A stretch of 64,000 nucleotides of DNA from UBA7672 sp965279085. GTDB taxonomy: Bacteria; Pseudomonadota; Alphaproteobacteria; Caulobacterales; Hyphomonadaceae. The number at the start of each line of letters is the position of its first letter. Position 1 is the first letter of the stretch. The position numbers and the translations under genes were made by a program. This document shows, piece after piece, positions 17,908-25,523 of this stretch. Below the pieces are notes generated by a model that saw nothing but the letters and a program-made list of their open reading frames with translations, was not told where the DNA came from and ran no database searches. The stretch lies in contig OZ257149.1 of assembly GCA_965279085.1 (NCBI GenBank), positions 3,224,001 to 3,288,000 on the forward strand, in the 5' to 3' direction.

Positions 17908-18329
17908 ATTGCTGGCGCTCCCTTGCGGCGAATAACGCCTTCGAGACGGGTCGCCGCTGCAATCGTATTGGAGACCGTGCCAAACTTGCGGACGTTCGTA
18001 TGCAGAAGCTCAAGGCGGTGGTCGGTCTCGTCTGTATCGACGATTAACTCGTAGTCGATGCGATCAAATCCCGGGGGATTGTCGCGCCTCAGCGCGTGCA
18101 GGTTGACCTCCACGCCTTTCAGCGAAAACTTGAGCATGGGGGTTACGCGCTCGATGCCCTTGATCATGCAGGCGGCGATGGCCGCCAGTAGGAGTTCTGC
18201 TGGATTGAAGGCGTCCCGACGTCCAGCCGTGTCGGTATCGAGAACAATCTCGGCCTGTTTTGTGTTGGCCAGACTGCCGTGCGCATCGATGCGACGGGCG
18301 GTAACGCGATACTCAAGCGGAGTGGTCAT
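17904..18329 (-). CDS. OsmC/Ohr family protein
   Basis: 141 residues. The OsmC signature is seen in FNPAELLLAAIAACMIKGIE, where the conserved Cys and the preceding helix face the active site. This is followed by LKGVEVNLHALRR and the late DYELIVDTDETDHRLELLH strand-helix. OsmC and Ohr reduce organic hydroperoxides with paired cysteines; here only the Cys in AACM is obvious and the usual second Cys is not, so peroxidase activity is uncertain. ATG 18329 follows a well-placed GGAGG. It is the first gene of the two-gene minus-strand unit with the ATP-grasp-like gene. Confidence 0.85.
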   Translation of the reverse strand: MTTPLEYRVTARRIDAHGSLANTKQAEIVLDTDTAGRRDAFNPAELLLAAIAACMIKGIERVTPMLKFSLKGVEVNLHALRRDNPPGFDRIDYELIVDTDETDHRLELLHTNVRKFGTVSNTIAAATRLEGVIRRKGAPAI

Positions 18330-18577
18330 CGCAACCTCCAGAACGTGAGACCGCCAGCAGAGGCTTCGATCATGCGCTATGCTTGCGCCTAACGCCACAT
18401 TCCCGACTGCGTGGCGTCAAAGACCTTCCGTTTGATCCAGCACAAGATTCTGTCCCAGCTCCTGTGGCGCATAGTTTGCCGTAGCGTGCTCAAAGCCCGA
18501 CCAAGCTCGCGCGCCACGATGTGCCTCAATTCAGGCGTTCTGTAATTGCCCACAGGTGGGCTCCAGGGAGAATAGCC

Positions 18578-18907
18578 ATGGTTTTGTCGAAACGTGCGGC
18601 GTTCGCAATCGCCGCGATTGCCTTTGCTGTTGCCGGCTGCGTGCAAGCGCCAGCGCCACAGGCCGCCATGAAGATGGCCGATGCGGATCACCTGATGATG
18701 CAGTCGTGCATGTCCATGTCGCACGAAGACATGATGAAGAGCTCTGGCTGCACCAGCATGATGAGCAGCATGAAGATGTCGGAGGCGGACATGACGGCAA
18801 TGATGGCGTGTCACAAGATGCCGCATGCCGATATGATGAAAGACGAACGCTGCATGTCGATGATGAAGATGCATTCGAGCATGATGGGGATGAAGCACCC
18901 AAGCTGA
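18578..18907 (+). CDS. Methionine-rich metal-binding lipoprotein (putative)
   Basis: 109 residues. A lipoprotein signal is visible: AFAIAAIAFAVAGC, with Cys21 as probable lipidation site. The mature part is extraordinary in composition: 25 Met, 6 His and 4 further Cys in about 88 residues, arranged in loose repeats such as HEDMMKSSGC, KMSEADMTAMMACHKM and HADMMKDERC. Met/His/Cys clusters of this kind bind Cu(I) or Ag(I) in copper-handling proteins (general knowledge). It resembles no named family that I know. GGGAG lies before ATG 18578. It is followed by an AraC regulator and a metallothionein, which supports a periplasmic metal-sequestering role (inference). Confidence 0.85.
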   Translation: MVLSKRAAFAIAAIAFAVAGCVQAPAPQAAMKMADADHLMMQSCMSMSHEDMMKSSGCTSMMSSMKMSEADMTAMMACHKMPHADMMKDERCMSMMKMHSSMMGMKHPS

Positions 18908-19008
18908 TGTGACCACGCGTTCAACACCCCACCTCAATGCTGACTGAGCACTCGCAAGCGCGTCGAGACACCGATTTTCATTCTTGAAATTCTGCGTAGA
19001 TTGCCGTC

Positions 19009-19776
19009 ATGGAACCATTGGCGCGCGTCCGGATCGTGATGTGGGAGGGAGCGAGCCTCTGGATCGTCGACGCCGCTCAGGCCAGGATAGGCGAGACCGA
19101 GCGCGCCGACTTTCACGCGCATCACGCCATTCAGATTTCTCTGGCGCTTGGCGGCTGGTTTCAGCTGGACACGCAGGATGCGCACATCCGCAGTGAGGTG
19201 GCAGCTGTTGCCGCGGACACTAAGCACGTCATCAACGCGGAGGGACTGACTGGGATTGTCTTCATCGAACCCGAGAGCGCGGCCGGTCGCGCAATCGCGC
19301 GGCGCTTGTTTGCAGACCGAGAACTCGTGGTGGTCGAGAATGAGATTATCGGTGATCTTCGCGAGCGACTGGCGACTGCGTCCACGGCTCAGGATGATCA
19401 CGCGCTGATCGCGCTTGGCCGCGAACTGGTATCGACATTGAGTGCCGGCGCGGTAACTAACGACGCCGATCCTCGCATCCGCAAGGTTATCGCCTGGGCG
19501 GCCAAGCAGATCGACCAGCCAATAAGCTTGTCGGACGCACTCGCAGTCGGTGGGCTTTCGGCCAGTCGTTTGCGCCACTTGTTCGTCGAGCAGACCGGCC
19601 TGCCGTTCAAAACCTATCTGCTCTGGCTTCGACTTACGCGCGCCGTTGAGGTCGTCGCGCGAGGGGCCTCGCTGACGCAGGCGGCGCACGAAGCGGGGTT
19701 CTCCGACTCTGCGCATTTTAGCCGGACCTTTCGCAGGATGTTCGGAGTGCCTCCAGCGGCCCTGCGGATAGTTTAG
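19009..19776 (+). CDS. AraC family transcriptional regulator
   Basis: 255 residues. The C-terminal about 95 residues contain two helix-turn-helix motifs: PISLSDALAVGGLSASRLRH and SLTQAAHEAGFSDSAHFSRT, then FRRMFGVPPAALR, the AraC/XylS signature. The N-terminal half has a cupin-like HAHHAIQISLALGGWF segment but no clear ligand site. No strong ribosome binding site precedes ATG 19009. It sits between the Met-rich lipoprotein and the metallothionein, all on the plus strand, so it may control them in response to metal or oxidative stress; this is positional inference. Confidence 0.9.
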   Translation: MEPLARVRIVMWEGASLWIVDAAQARIGETERADFHAHHAIQISLALGGWFQLDTQDAHIRSEVAAVAADTKHVINAEGLTGIVFIEPESAAGRAIARRLFADRELVVVENEIIGDLRERLATASTAQDDHALIALGRELVSTLSAGAVTNDADPRIRKVIAWAAKQIDQPISLSDALAVGGLSASRLRHLFVEQTGLPFKTYLLWLRLTRAVEVVARGASLTQAAHEAGFSDSAHFSRTFRRMFGVPPAALRIV

Positions 19777-19851
19777 CCCTTCCGTTCAAGTGCAGCTCCG
19801 GAACCCCGCGTAGATACCGGTCATCGACAACCGGACACCCAGGAGGTTCCA

Positions 19852-19992
19852 ATGACTGACCAATGCAAATGCTCTCCCTGCACCTGCGGCGCGGCGTGCC
19901 AATGTGCATCCACGAAGCCGGCTGCGCAGCCGTGCAAATGCGGTTGCAAGGACGGTGCGGCCTGCACTTGCGCAACTCCCGCCAAACGCTGA
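19852..19992 (+). CDS. Small CxC-type metallothionein-like protein
   Basis: A 46-residue protein with 11 Cys (positions 5, 7, 10, 12, 16, 18, 28, 30, 32, 38 and 40), nearly all in C-x-C pairs: CKC, CTC, CQC, CKCGC, CTC. There are no aromatic residues and no His, with Lys, Ala, Ser and Gly between, as in metallothioneins. A textbook AGGAGG (19841-19846) lies 5 bp before ATG 19852, which argues strongly that it is translated. Bacterial SmtA-type metallothioneins carry His and a zinc-finger fold; this one looks closer to the linear CxC class. Likely a cytoplasmic Cu/Cd/Zn chelator. Another frame reads through the same bases but has no ribosome binding site. Confidence 0.85.
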   Translation: MTDQCKCSPCTCGAACQCASTKPAAQPCKCGCKDGAACTCATPAKR

Positions 19993-20075
19993 AGCCTGAA
20001 ACGTCGGCCGCAGCCTTTTCTCTCGATAGATCCCAAGGACCCGAGAGACAGGCCGCGACCGCAAGGGGACATGTC

Positions 20076-21665
20076 ATGGAATACCTTGTGGGTACCGGAC
20101 TCGCGCTGATCGTCGGCGCATTCGGCACTGTTGCCGGCTACGACCGGGACAGGAGTTTTTATCCAACAGTGCTGATTGTGGTCGCGTCGTACTACGACCT
20201 GTTTGCGATCATTGGCGGGCGAGAAGGAGCACTGGGGCCGGAGATCGCCGCCTCGATGATGTTCGTCGCCCTGTCGGCTGTCGGTTTCCGCACAAGCCTT
20301 TGGGTGGTTGTGGCTGCGCTCGCCGGTCACGGCCTGTTCGATTTCGTGCATGGGCATATTATCGACAACGCGGGCGTCCCGGCGTGGTGGCCGATGTTCT
20401 GCCTCAGCTATGACGTGTCGGCCGCGGCCTACCTGGCCTGGCGTCTCGTAACCAAGAGGACAGCGGCAGTGGACGCGCGCAGTTTTAGCGCGCGCATTCG
20501 CCCAAAGGTCGAAGCAGAACTTCTGGCAGCAGAACGATCCGACTTGAACCGGGACTCGGCCGCAAGCTTCCATCACCTCGAGCGTGCACACGTGCTGGGT
20601 CAGACTTCGACTGTCGAACATGTGCGCGTGCATGTTCGCATGCTCGGCTGGGGCATTCGCTATCGGCGCCCCCGCGAGATTTTCGGCCAGATGCAGAGGA
20701 TCATTGGCGCCGCCATTGCGACACCGCTGCGCCTCATCCCCCACGGCAACACTGGAGGGGCAGATGTCCCCCCGTTCCGGTCAATGCCTGTTCCACCTGA
20801 CCTCGCCGACGTCATTGCGGTGGCCCGCCTTACCGCCGGCAGCATGGTCTCGGTGATCGTGGTGCTGGCGACGTTCCTTGGAGCCGGGGCTTGCTCGACG
20901 GTCGCGCCTCCCGCCGATATCGCGCCTGTTGCGACCGCTGCCAAGTCTGCACCAGTCGCCAGTGAACCGCGGATCGCCTATCGTGTCCTTGGAACCGGCA
21001 AGCCGGTCATCGTGATGATCTCCGGCCTCGGTGACGGCATGGCGACATTCAACAGCGTCGCTTCAGATCTCGCAGAGTCGGCAACGGTCATCATCTATGA
21101 TCGTGCCGGCTATGGCGCCAGCGAAGCGGTCAGCGGACCCAAGGATGCGGTGGCCGCCGAAGTCGAGCTGTCCCGCCTGCTATCACAAGCCGGCGTCGAC
21201 GGACCGTTCGTACTGGTCGGGCATTCACTCGGTGGTCTCTTCGCCGAGTATTTTGCAGCCAAGCATCCGAACAGGATCTTGGCGCTAGTGCTGGAAGAGT
21301 CTCGCCCTGCGCCATACGCTGACGCGTGCGAGGCGGCAGGTCTACCAATGTGTACGCCGACACCAGCCATGGTCATGTCTGCGCTGGCTGGCGTGCGGGC
21401 GGAGGTAGATGGGATGGCTGCAACCGTCGCTCAGGTTAAGGCGGCCGGTTCGGTCAGTGGCAAGCCAGTCTTGATCCTGTCCCGCCCGATGGCACCTGGG
21501 GCCACACCGACGGACGTCTTGTGGGCAAAAGCGCAAAAGGATCTCGCGGCTCGCTATCCCGGATCGCAGCATCTCGTTGCTCCCGGGGGTACGCACAACA
21601 TGCATCTCACCCAACGGGCATGGTTCGTCAGCGCAATCCAGGAGTTTCTGAAAGGATCCACGTAG
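20076..21665 (+). CDS. Membrane-domain/alpha-beta hydrolase ORF (possible fusion of two genes)
   Basis: A continuous 529-residue frame from ATG 20076 (preceded by AAGGGG). Residues 1-130 form a small membrane domain with about four hydrophobic segments (YLVGTGLALIVGAFGTVAGY, then SFYPTVLIVVASYYDLFAII). Residues about 135-255 are Arg/His-rich, unlike either neighbour, and read like translated intergenic DNA. From ATG 20844 (residue 257) a new signal-like segment, SVIVVLATFLGAGAC, begins an alpha/beta hydrolase with IVMISGLGDGMATFNS, the nucleophile elbow GHSLGGLF, and a late GGTHNMHL that could hold the catalytic His. I think two ancestral genes, a membrane protein and a secreted or lipoprotein hydrolase, are joined by an open linker; whether one or two proteins are made is unresolved. 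Confidence 0.65.
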   Translation: MEYLVGTGLALIVGAFGTVAGYDRDRSFYPTVLIVVASYYDLFAIIGGREGALGPEIAASMMFVALSAVGFRTSLWVVVAALAGHGLFDFVHGHIIDNAGVPAWWPMFCLSYDVSAAAYLAWRLVTKRTAAVDARSFSARIRPKVEAELLAAERSDLNRDSAASFHHLERAHVLGQTSTVEHVRVHVRMLGWGIRYRRPREIFGQMQRIIGAAIATPLRLIPHGNTGGADVPPFRSMPVPPDLADVIAVARLTAGSMVSVIVVLATFLGAGACSTVAPPADIAPVATAAKSAPVASEPRIAYRVLGTGKPVIVMISGLGDGMATFNSVASDLAESATVIIYDRAGYGASEAVSGPKDAVAAEVELSRLLSQAGVDGPFVLVGHSLGGLFAEYFAAKHPNRILALVLEESRPAPYADACEAAGLPMCTPTPAMVMSALAGVRAEVDGMAATVAQVKAAGSVSGKPVLILSRPMAPGATPTDVLWAKAQKDLAARYPGSQHLVAPGGTHNMHLTQRAWFVSAIQEFLKGST

Positions 21666-22089
21666 CCAGCGCGGTGCTATCGCTTCAGAGGCAGGACTTG
21701 ACGAAGCTTTATTGCGTTGGGCTCGGCACTGATGAGCAGCGCCTTGGGTCAAAAACACCACGTTGGCGCTCATGCAGAGACCTGCGGAGATCAGTTTGGT
21801 GGTCTGAGCGACATGCGGTGTTCCGCTAAGTGCTCTCTCGAATTAGGGGAGGGCGTAGCCGGCCGGAACGGCAGAGATGAGTTTTGGTCTGATCGACAGG
21901 GGCTCGTAGAAAGCCGAACAAGACCTTGTGCAGTGAACGCGACGGGTCTGACCGTCCCTACCAAAGACAGCCCGGCATTCTCACGAGATGTCGGGATCGT
22001 CTGCACCGTGATGCAAACTGCCACCTGCTAGAAACCACATACTCGAGATTGGCTCCGCGCCTATCGGCGATTTGGTTTTCCATCACAGG
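21666..22089. other. Intergenic stretch with no recognisable gene
   Basis: 424 bp between the hydrolase ORF and the stress promoter. Short frames exist on both strands, but none has a ribosome binding site or recognisable protein pattern. GC content appears lower than in the flanking core genes, in keeping with the accessory character of the segment. Confidence 0.5.
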
Positions 22090-22114
22090 GGAACGCTTAC
22101 ATTACGTAGGCGTT
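22090..22114 (+). promoter_or_regulatory. EcfG-type general stress response promoter
   Basis: GGAAC at 22090-22094 and CGTT at 22111-22114 are separated by exactly 16 bp, matching the alphaproteobacterial EcfG (ECF15) consensus. It lies 30 bp upstream of the start codon of a 43-residue membrane protein. Confidence 0.75.
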
Positions 22115-22144
22115 AGACTGTCTTCAGGGGGAACGGAGACTGTA

Positions 22145-22276
22145 ATGAAGAACGATTTGGCCGATGGGGCGGCCCCTACGCCACCCCGTACTTTTGACAG
22201 CTGGCTGATTGCGGTGATGTCAGCGGTGGGTGTGTTCGCGGTTTACGGCGTAGTGATGGTGGCGCAGGTGGCCTGA
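22145..22276 (+). CDS. Small single-pass membrane protein, putative stress gene
   Basis: 43 residues: a charged, Pro-rich N-terminus (NDLADGAAPTPPRTFDS), then one hydrophobic helix WLIAVMSAVGVFAVYGVVMV and a short tail. GGAG seven bases before ATG 22145 serves as ribosome binding site. The EcfG-type promoter just upstream makes it a candidate member of the general stress regulon. No family is recognised. It ends 18 bp before a converging 61-residue gene. Confidence 0.7.
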   Translation: MKNDLADGAAPTPPRTFDSWLIAVMSAVGVFAVYGVVMVAQVA

Positions 22277-22294
22277 ACCTGCTGTCCAAAACGG

Positions 22295-22480
22295 TCAGCC
22301 GCTGCTCTGAGGCCATTGGCCGTTCCTCTTCGTCTCATTGTATTCTTCCCGCGTGGGCAGTGTCTCGAAGAGCGGTAGATAGCCGCGCGCTTCGTACACC
22401 TCACGAGAGATTGGGACGAACTCGTTTTCCCCATACGCCACCCGCACGACGTCGTCGTCACGGTACAGACCCCGCGGCAT
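22295..22480 (-). CDS. Conserved-looking hypothetical protein, 61 residues
   Basis: Reads PRGLYRDDDVVRVAYGENEF then VPISREVYEARGYLPLFETL and a polar end; it is acidic and soluble, with no Cys and no membrane segment. The aromatic/acidic pattern and a purine-rich AAAGG before ATG 22480 suggest a real gene, but I cannot name a family. It sits 42 bp downstream of the HWE histidine kinase on the same strand and may share its transcript. Confidence 0.65.
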   Translation of the reverse strand: MPRGLYRDDDVVRVAYGENEFVPISREVYEARGYLPLFETLPTREEYNETKRNGQWPQSSG

Positions 22481-22522
22481 TCCTTTCCCCTCTTTTGGCG
22501 GACCGCATATTCGAAAAGTCGC

Positions 22523-23530
22523 CTATGACGCAAGACGGCTTTTGTCGAGACGCAGGGTGATAATCACCCCCTCTTCCGACCAATCGTGCACGATGGAGCC
22601 GTTGAGCTGGGATGTCATGCTGCGCGTCAACAGCTTGGAGCCGAACCCGTTGAGTTCACCGGGCGGGGGAGCGGATGGACCTCCTCGTTCGGTCCAGACG
22701 AGCGCAACGTAGTTGTCCTCGTCTTCCGCCACAGCAGCCACGTCTAAGGTACCAGCGACTGCCGACAGGGCGCCGTACTTGACGGAGTTTGTGGCCAACT
22801 CATGGAGGACCATCGCAAGGGCGGTGGCGCCGGCTTCACCGACCGCCATCCGAGGCACCGAAACCCGGATACGCCCGCTGAAGGCACCCATGTCATTGTA
22901 CGGCGCCAGCAGGATCGTCAGGAGGTCTCCGAGTAGTGCGCCGTCGTCTACTTGGCCGGGAAGCGGTCTCACCAGATCGTGGGCGCGCCCCAACGCCACC
23001 AGCCGCGTCGTCAACTCCTTCGCCATGTCTGACACCGATTCCGATGACCTTGAAGTAATTGCGGTCAGGCCCGTCGCGATGCTCAGCAGGTTCTTCACCC
23101 GGTGGCTCATCTCGCCAGCGAGCAGCTCATGGGCCTCCTCGGCTTGCTTGCGCCCGGTGACGTTCAGAAACACCCCGAACATCGTCCGGCCCTCGATGTC
23201 GGCGTCGTCGCCTTGCCCCCGGGCCGATATCCATCTGACGTCCTTCCCGGCAATAATCCGGAAGTCGATTTCATAAGGGCCGACGATGGCGCGTGTTGCC
23301 GCGAACGCGGCTCGTACCCGATCCCTGTCGGCTGGGTGAATCTTGGCCGAGAGGTCCTCGAAGATAACGAATCCCTGAAACGGCAGGTCCCACAAGTCGT
23401 AGCCGCGTTCGTCCATCGTGAAGCGGTCGGTGTCCACGTTCCACGACCACAGCGCCACGCCCGCCGCGTTGATGGCGAGGTGAAGATGTTTGGTGTTCCA
23501 TTCGGTTTGGGGGAAGGTGTCACGCGTCAC
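22523..23530 (-). CDS. PAS-domain HWE-family sensor histidine kinase
   Basis: 335 residues from GTG 23530, which follows GGAGGAG at ideal spacing; the frame is open to GTG 23752, and ATG 23569 is a second option. Residues about 10-125 form a PAS domain (AGVALWSWNVDTDRFTMDER ... VFLNVTGRKQAEE). The dimerisation box is GEMSHRVKNLLSIATGLTAI with the phospho-accepting His, the N box is MVLHELATNSVKYGALS, and the WTERGG motif plus GFGSKLL mark the HWE subfamily. No membrane segment, so it is cytoplasmic. HWE kinases often feed general stress or light responses in alphaproteobacteria through PhyR or single-domain regulators; none is adjacent, so its partner is elsewhere. Confidence 0.9.
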   Translation of the reverse strand: MTRDTFPQTEWNTKHLHLAINAAGVALWSWNVDTDRFTMDERGYDLWDLPFQGFVIFEDLSAKIHPADRDRVRAAFAATRAIVGPYEIDFRIIAGKDVRWISARGQGDDADIEGRTMFGVFLNVTGRKQAEEAHELLAGEMSHRVKNLLSIATGLTAITSRSSESVSDMAKELTTRLVALGRAHDLVRPLPGQVDDGALLGDLLTILLAPYNDMGAFSGRIRVSVPRMAVGEAGATALAMVLHELATNSVKYGALSAVAGTLDVAAVAEDEDNYVALVWTERGGPSAPPPGELNGFGSKLLTRSMTSQLNGSIVHDWSEEGVIITLRLDKSRLAS

Positions 23531-24101
23531 GGTATTCTCCTCCGACGTTGCCGGTGTCTGGTTCGGCATCTGGCTTTCCGAGGGGGCCGACAGCCCTGTA
23601 AGACCCCGGGCAGGTCCGCCCAGTATGGCTGCGCGACCGAGGTGTCTTCTATCAGCGATACAACATGTCGGTCCGATGAACAGGTCGTAGGCGCCGAAGG
23701 CCAGCCCGTCCACCGACCGCGCAAAGGGTGGCGTCCGTTCCGACAGAGTCACAAATTGTGATTCAGCCCATCTAGACGCGGGCGCCGCGGGGCCTAGTTG
23801 GCATGCGTCGGCGCCATTACCCCAGCCCTACGCGCTGACCGGCGTCCTACTCTGGGCGTTGCCGACCGGACCTCCTGACGCGATACCCCCTCACGGGTCC
23901 GGTCGGCGTGGCGGGGTTCATCGGCGACGTCGAATGGCTCGGCTCCATTTCGGATCCAGCCCTTGATAGTTATACTCTGTCGGGCATCTTCAGACGAACT
24001 TGGAGTGCCGTGGACTGGGTAGCTTTGATGTCCCTCAAGTCGATGGGTGCTGTCAGACTGTCCGGTGTCAGCAACCGTCAGACAGGTTGAGGTCTTTCAC
24101 G
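23531..24101. other. Intergenic stretch with a 12-bp inverted repeat, upstream of the IS3 element
   Basis: 571 bp. Part may encode an alternative N-terminus of the histidine kinase (to 23752). A perfect inverted repeat, GCCGACCGGACC (23861-23872) with GGTCCGGTCGGC (23896-23907), lies around a 23-bp spacer. No convincing gene otherwise. The final bases border the left end of the IS3 element. Confidence 0.55.
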
Positions 24102-24144
24102 AACGGAGGAATTCTGGATCATCGCAGCCCTTAAGGTAGCGAAG

Positions 24145-24513
24145 ATGAGACAGAATTCCGGGCCGCAGTCGGCCGAGAAACATGTGAAGGAGATCCGCCG
24201 GCGGACGCGGCGGAAGTTCTCTGCAGAGGAGAAGATCCGGATCGTCCTTGCCGGACTGCGCGGCGAGGCGTCGATCGCCGAACTGTGCCGGCGGGAGGGG
24301 ATTGCCGAGGGCCTCTACTACAGCTGGTCGAAGGAGTTTCTGGAAGCGGGCAAACGCCGGCTTGCGGGCGACACGGCGCGTGAGGCCTCCTCTGGCGAAG
24401 TGAAGGACCTGCGCCACGAGATGAGCGCGCTGAAGGAGGCGGTCGCCGACCTCACACTCGAGAACCGTCTGCTCAAAAAAAGCATGATCGCGGATGGGGA
24501 CGACCCCGAATGA
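24145..24513 (+). CDS. IS3-family transposase OrfA
   Basis: 122 residues. The helix-turn-helix is RRKFSAEEKIRIVLAGLRGE then SIAELCRREGIAEGLYYSWS, followed by a leucine-zipper-like segment (EVKDLRHEMSALKEAVADLT) ending LENRLLKKSM, as in IS3 OrfA proteins, where it mediates multimerisation. The last codons overlap OrfB as ATGA (24510-24513), so OrfB can be made by re-initiation as well as by frameshifting. Confidence 0.9.
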   Translation: MRQNSGPQSAEKHVKEIRRRTRRKFSAEEKIRIVLAGLRGEASIAELCRREGIAEGLYYSWSKEFLEAGKRRLAGDTAREASSGEVKDLRHEMSALKEAVADLTLENRLLKKSMIADGDDPE

Positions 24514-25490
24514 GGTATCCCGCGTCCGAAAAGCTCGAGATCATCCGCCTGGTCGAGGGCTCGCACCTGCCGGTCAACCGCACGCTGGAGAAGCTGGGCG
24601 TCTCCCGGCCGACTTTCTATCGCTGGTGCGACCTCTACCAGCGCTTCGGCGAAGACGGACTTGAGGATCGGCGTTCAGGCCCTGGCCGCGTGTGGAACCG
24701 CATCCCGGACGAGGTACGTGGTCAGCTCATCGACCTCGCGCTGGAACAGCCTGAGCTCAGTCCGCGCGAGCTCGCCGTCACCTTCACAGACGAACGCGCG
24801 TACTTCGTCTCGGAAGCCAGTGTTTACAGGCTTCTGCGAGCACATGGCCTGATCACCAGCCCGGCGTTCGCCGTGATGAAGGCCGCCGATGAGTTCCACG
24901 ACAAGACTACCGCGCCCAACCAGCTCTGGCAGACCGACTTTACCTATCTCAAGGTTACTGGCTGGGGTTGGTTCTATCTCTCCACCATCCTCGATGACTT
25001 CTCGCGTTACATCATCGCCTGGAAACTCTGCACCACGATGCGGGCGAACGACGTGACCGCGACAATCGAGATGGCGCTTGAAGCGTCCGGACTTGACGAG
25101 AGACCCAGGGCTCATCGGCCGCGGCTTCTCTCCGACAACGGCTCGTCCTACATCGCAGGCGATCTCGCCAAATGGCTCGACGATCACGGCATCGGCCATG
25201 TCCGCGGCGCGCCCAACCACCCGCAGACGCAAGGCAAGATCGAACGCTGGCACCAGACGCTCAAGAACCGCATCCTTCTGGAGAACTACTATCTGCCGGG
25301 AGACCTCGAAACGCAGATCGGCGACTTCGTCAGCCACTACAATCACCGACGCTACCACGAGAGCCTCGGCAATCTAACGCCAGCCGATGTCTACTCAGGC
25401 CGCGGCCAGACCATCCTCATGAAACGGGAGGCCATCAAACAACGCACCTTCGAACAACGCCGCTTGCAGCACGCCAGACGCGCTGCTTAA
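24510..25490 (+). CDS. IS3-family transposase OrfB
   Basis: 326 residues. An N-terminal helix-turn-helix (LEKLGVSRPTFYRWCDLYQR) precedes the integrase core. The DDE residues lie in LWQTDFTYLK, LLSDNGSSYIA and QTQGKIERWHQTLKNR, with FVSHYNHRRYHESLGNLTPA following the Glu, typical of IS3 family OrfB. Intact and probably active. Confidence 0.93.
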   Translation: MRYPASEKLEIIRLVEGSHLPVNRTLEKLGVSRPTFYRWCDLYQRFGEDGLEDRRSGPGRVWNRIPDEVRGQLIDLALEQPELSPRELAVTFTDERAYFVSEASVYRLLRAHGLITSPAFAVMKAADEFHDKTTAPNQLWQTDFTYLKVTGWGWFYLSTILDDFSRYIIAWKLCTTMRANDVTATIEMALEASGLDERPRAHRPRLLSDNGSSYIAGDLAKWLDDHGIGHVRGAPNHPQTQGKIERWHQTLKNRILLENYYLPGDLETQIGDFVSHYNHRRYHESLGNLTPADVYSGRGQTILMKREAIKQRTFEQRRLQHARRAA

Positions 25491-25523
25491 AAAACCAACA
25501 CCAGATGAGCAGAATCCTCCGTT

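Larger units (their letters stand above)
24102..25523 (+). mobile_element. IS3-family insertion sequence
   Basis: About 1.42 kb. The left end begins AACGGAGGAATTCTG at 24102; the right end, read on the minus strand from 25523, begins AACGGAGGATTCTG, so the ends are inverted repeats differing by a 1-base indel, with TCATC shared further in. Two overlapping transposase genes fill the interior. No clear 3-4 bp target duplication is seen. The right end interrupts a minus-strand gene (25524-26090). Confidence 0.82.

Noticed and set aside
19821..20744. Minus-strand open frame opposite the metallothionein and membrane ORF
   Set aside because: No recognisable fold and odd composition; plus-strand genes have ribosome sites and protein-like patterns.
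24145..25490. Programmed -1 frameshift between IS3 OrfA and OrfB
   Set aside because: OrfB has its own ATG overlapping the OrfA stop; a run of six A residues near 24475 might still allow slippage, but there is no need to invoke it.
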